NCBI GenBank assembly: GCA_035048485.1 | Contig: CM068586.1 | Span: 34,350,563-34,414,562 of the forward strand | Reading direction: 5' to 3' | Length of the DNA: 64,000 nucleotides | Origin: Pteria penguin | Taxonomy: Eukaryota; Mollusca; Bivalvia; Pterioida; Pteriidae | Part shown: in pieces, positions 63,554 to 64,000 of the stretch | Layout: each line of letters starts with the position of its first letter | How positions within the stretch are numbered: the stretch's first letter is position 1 | Program-made: the position numbers and the translations under genes | The notes under the pieces: model-generated | What the model was told of the DNA's origin: nothing | What the model saw: only the letters and a program-made list of their open reading frames with translations | Database searches by the model: none

Positions 63554-64000
63554 CAAATTTACATTCTACGAGCTACTGCTGAACAAGGCTATAAAGAAAT
63601 CTTCTCCGAGCGTCGGCATTACACATTAGAGAAGCGCGGTCAATTTGCCTTGCTTAATACCTCGCACTGCGCCGCTGTTATACAGGACTTCAAACGTGTG
63701 TGAATTAATCGCCAGTTACAGTGCTTTACCTGTGGAATACGAGACATTGTCAAGTCTTTCTTTTGTATATTGGGGAAAGCGGCATTACTAAAGGCCATCG
63801 CGAGGAGAATTGTTTATTCCAGCAGAGTGGCGATTCAAGGTCAAACATCTGTACACGCGAAATAACTTGCGTAAGTTCATCGCGAGGAGAATTGTTTATT
63901 CCAGCAGAGAGGCGATTCAAGGTCAAACATCTGTACACGCGAAATACCTTGCGTAAGTTAATAAATAAACAACATAAAGCGGGCAGTAAGGACTGAAGAT
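60853..64000 (+). mobile_element. Array copy 11, cut by the window edge
   Basis: It has no 5' module and two core units (61953, 62276). The A/C tract is at 63479-63553 and the 82-bp pair begins at about 63796. The 3' terminus lies beyond the window. It is closest to copy 10. Confidence 0.92.

Larger units (their letters stand above)
24445..64000 (+). repeat. Tandem array of at least eleven Helentron/HINE-like elements
   Basis: Eleven head-to-tail copies of a 3.4-4.0-kb element fill the right 39.6 kb and continue past the window. Each copy has (TTA)n, CTTCATCCG and a T-run, a left half of related ~305-350-bp units with TGACGTCA palindromes, a 3' domain with an A/C homopolymer tract, then ACTTGTGAAACCT, the hairpin CTCGTTGCTTTAGCAACGAG and CTCGTTTCTAGTT. 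A 13-mer inverse to ACTTGTGAAACCT lies in 5' hairpin modules at some junctions. Asymmetric inverted repeats, a 3' hairpin, a terminal CTAG and a tandem-repeat core are the hallmarks of Helentron-type non-autonomous elements. There is no Rep/helicase gene, so the copies are non-autonomous. Confidence 0.9.

Noticed and set aside
24445..64000. Ribosomal DNA or histone-type tandem gene array
   Set aside because: The unit size would fit, but the repeats contain no rRNA-like or histone coding sequence and end in mobile-element termini.

Overview
The window is animal nuclear DNA, AT-rich and gene-poor, and most likely from a bivalve or other mollusc. The evidence is three tRNA-derived SINEs with a central domain of the kind I associate with molluscan SINEs, a roughly 160-bp tandem repeat of a type I recall from bivalve genomes, a small secreted cysteine-rich peptide gene, and a huge array of Helentron/HINE-like rolling-circle elements. 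The species cannot be told from the sequence alone. I see no bacterial operons, rRNA, CRISPR array or complete multi-exon protein gene.

Positions 1-24444 are a patchwork of decayed transposable elements in sequence I cannot assign. They include a DDE_Tnp_4/Harbinger-like transposase pseudogene that has lost its catalytic middle (5550-6135, minus). There are SINEs at 8805-9086, 10968-11232 and about 17522-17781. A 3.9-kb element with 27-bp terminal inverted repeats (12379-16324) carries a nested hAT-like MITE. A 1.4-kb foldback-like insertion with long, internally repetitive inverted ends lies at 19665-21052. A reverse-transcriptase pseudogene lies at about 22190-23090 (minus), and a pair of ~0.5-kb inverted repeats lies at about 18250-18720 and 23636-24185. 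The one credible intact gene is a 67-residue secreted peptide with eight cysteines at 10650-10853 (minus), with a splice-acceptor-like site upstream and a poly(A) signal just downstream.

Positions 24445-64000 are a single head-to-tail array of at least eleven copies of a 3.4-4.0-kb element, running off the right edge. Each complete copy ends with a 13-nt ACTTGTGAAACCT motif, a perfect 8-bp-stem hairpin and CTAG-TT. The inverse 13-mer (AGGTTTCACAAGT) sits in hairpin modules at the array's left edge and at four of the ten internal junctions, repeated one, three or five times. This layout (asymmetric inverted repeats, a 3' hairpin and a core of tandem repeats) matches Helentron-associated non-autonomous elements (HINEs). 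The left half of each copy is a chain of related ~305-350-bp units, of which the central one to three are homogenised and vary in number. These units carry paired TGACGTCA palindromes, the full CRE/ATF consensus, giving about 90 such sites in 40 kb. The first copy has an unrelated 3' half, the eighth lacks its 3' end, and neighbouring copies share private variants. Together these suggest local amplification by rolling-circle read-through and/or unequal exchange. No open reading frame in the array looks like a genuine protein; the conserved ones are shadows of young repeats.
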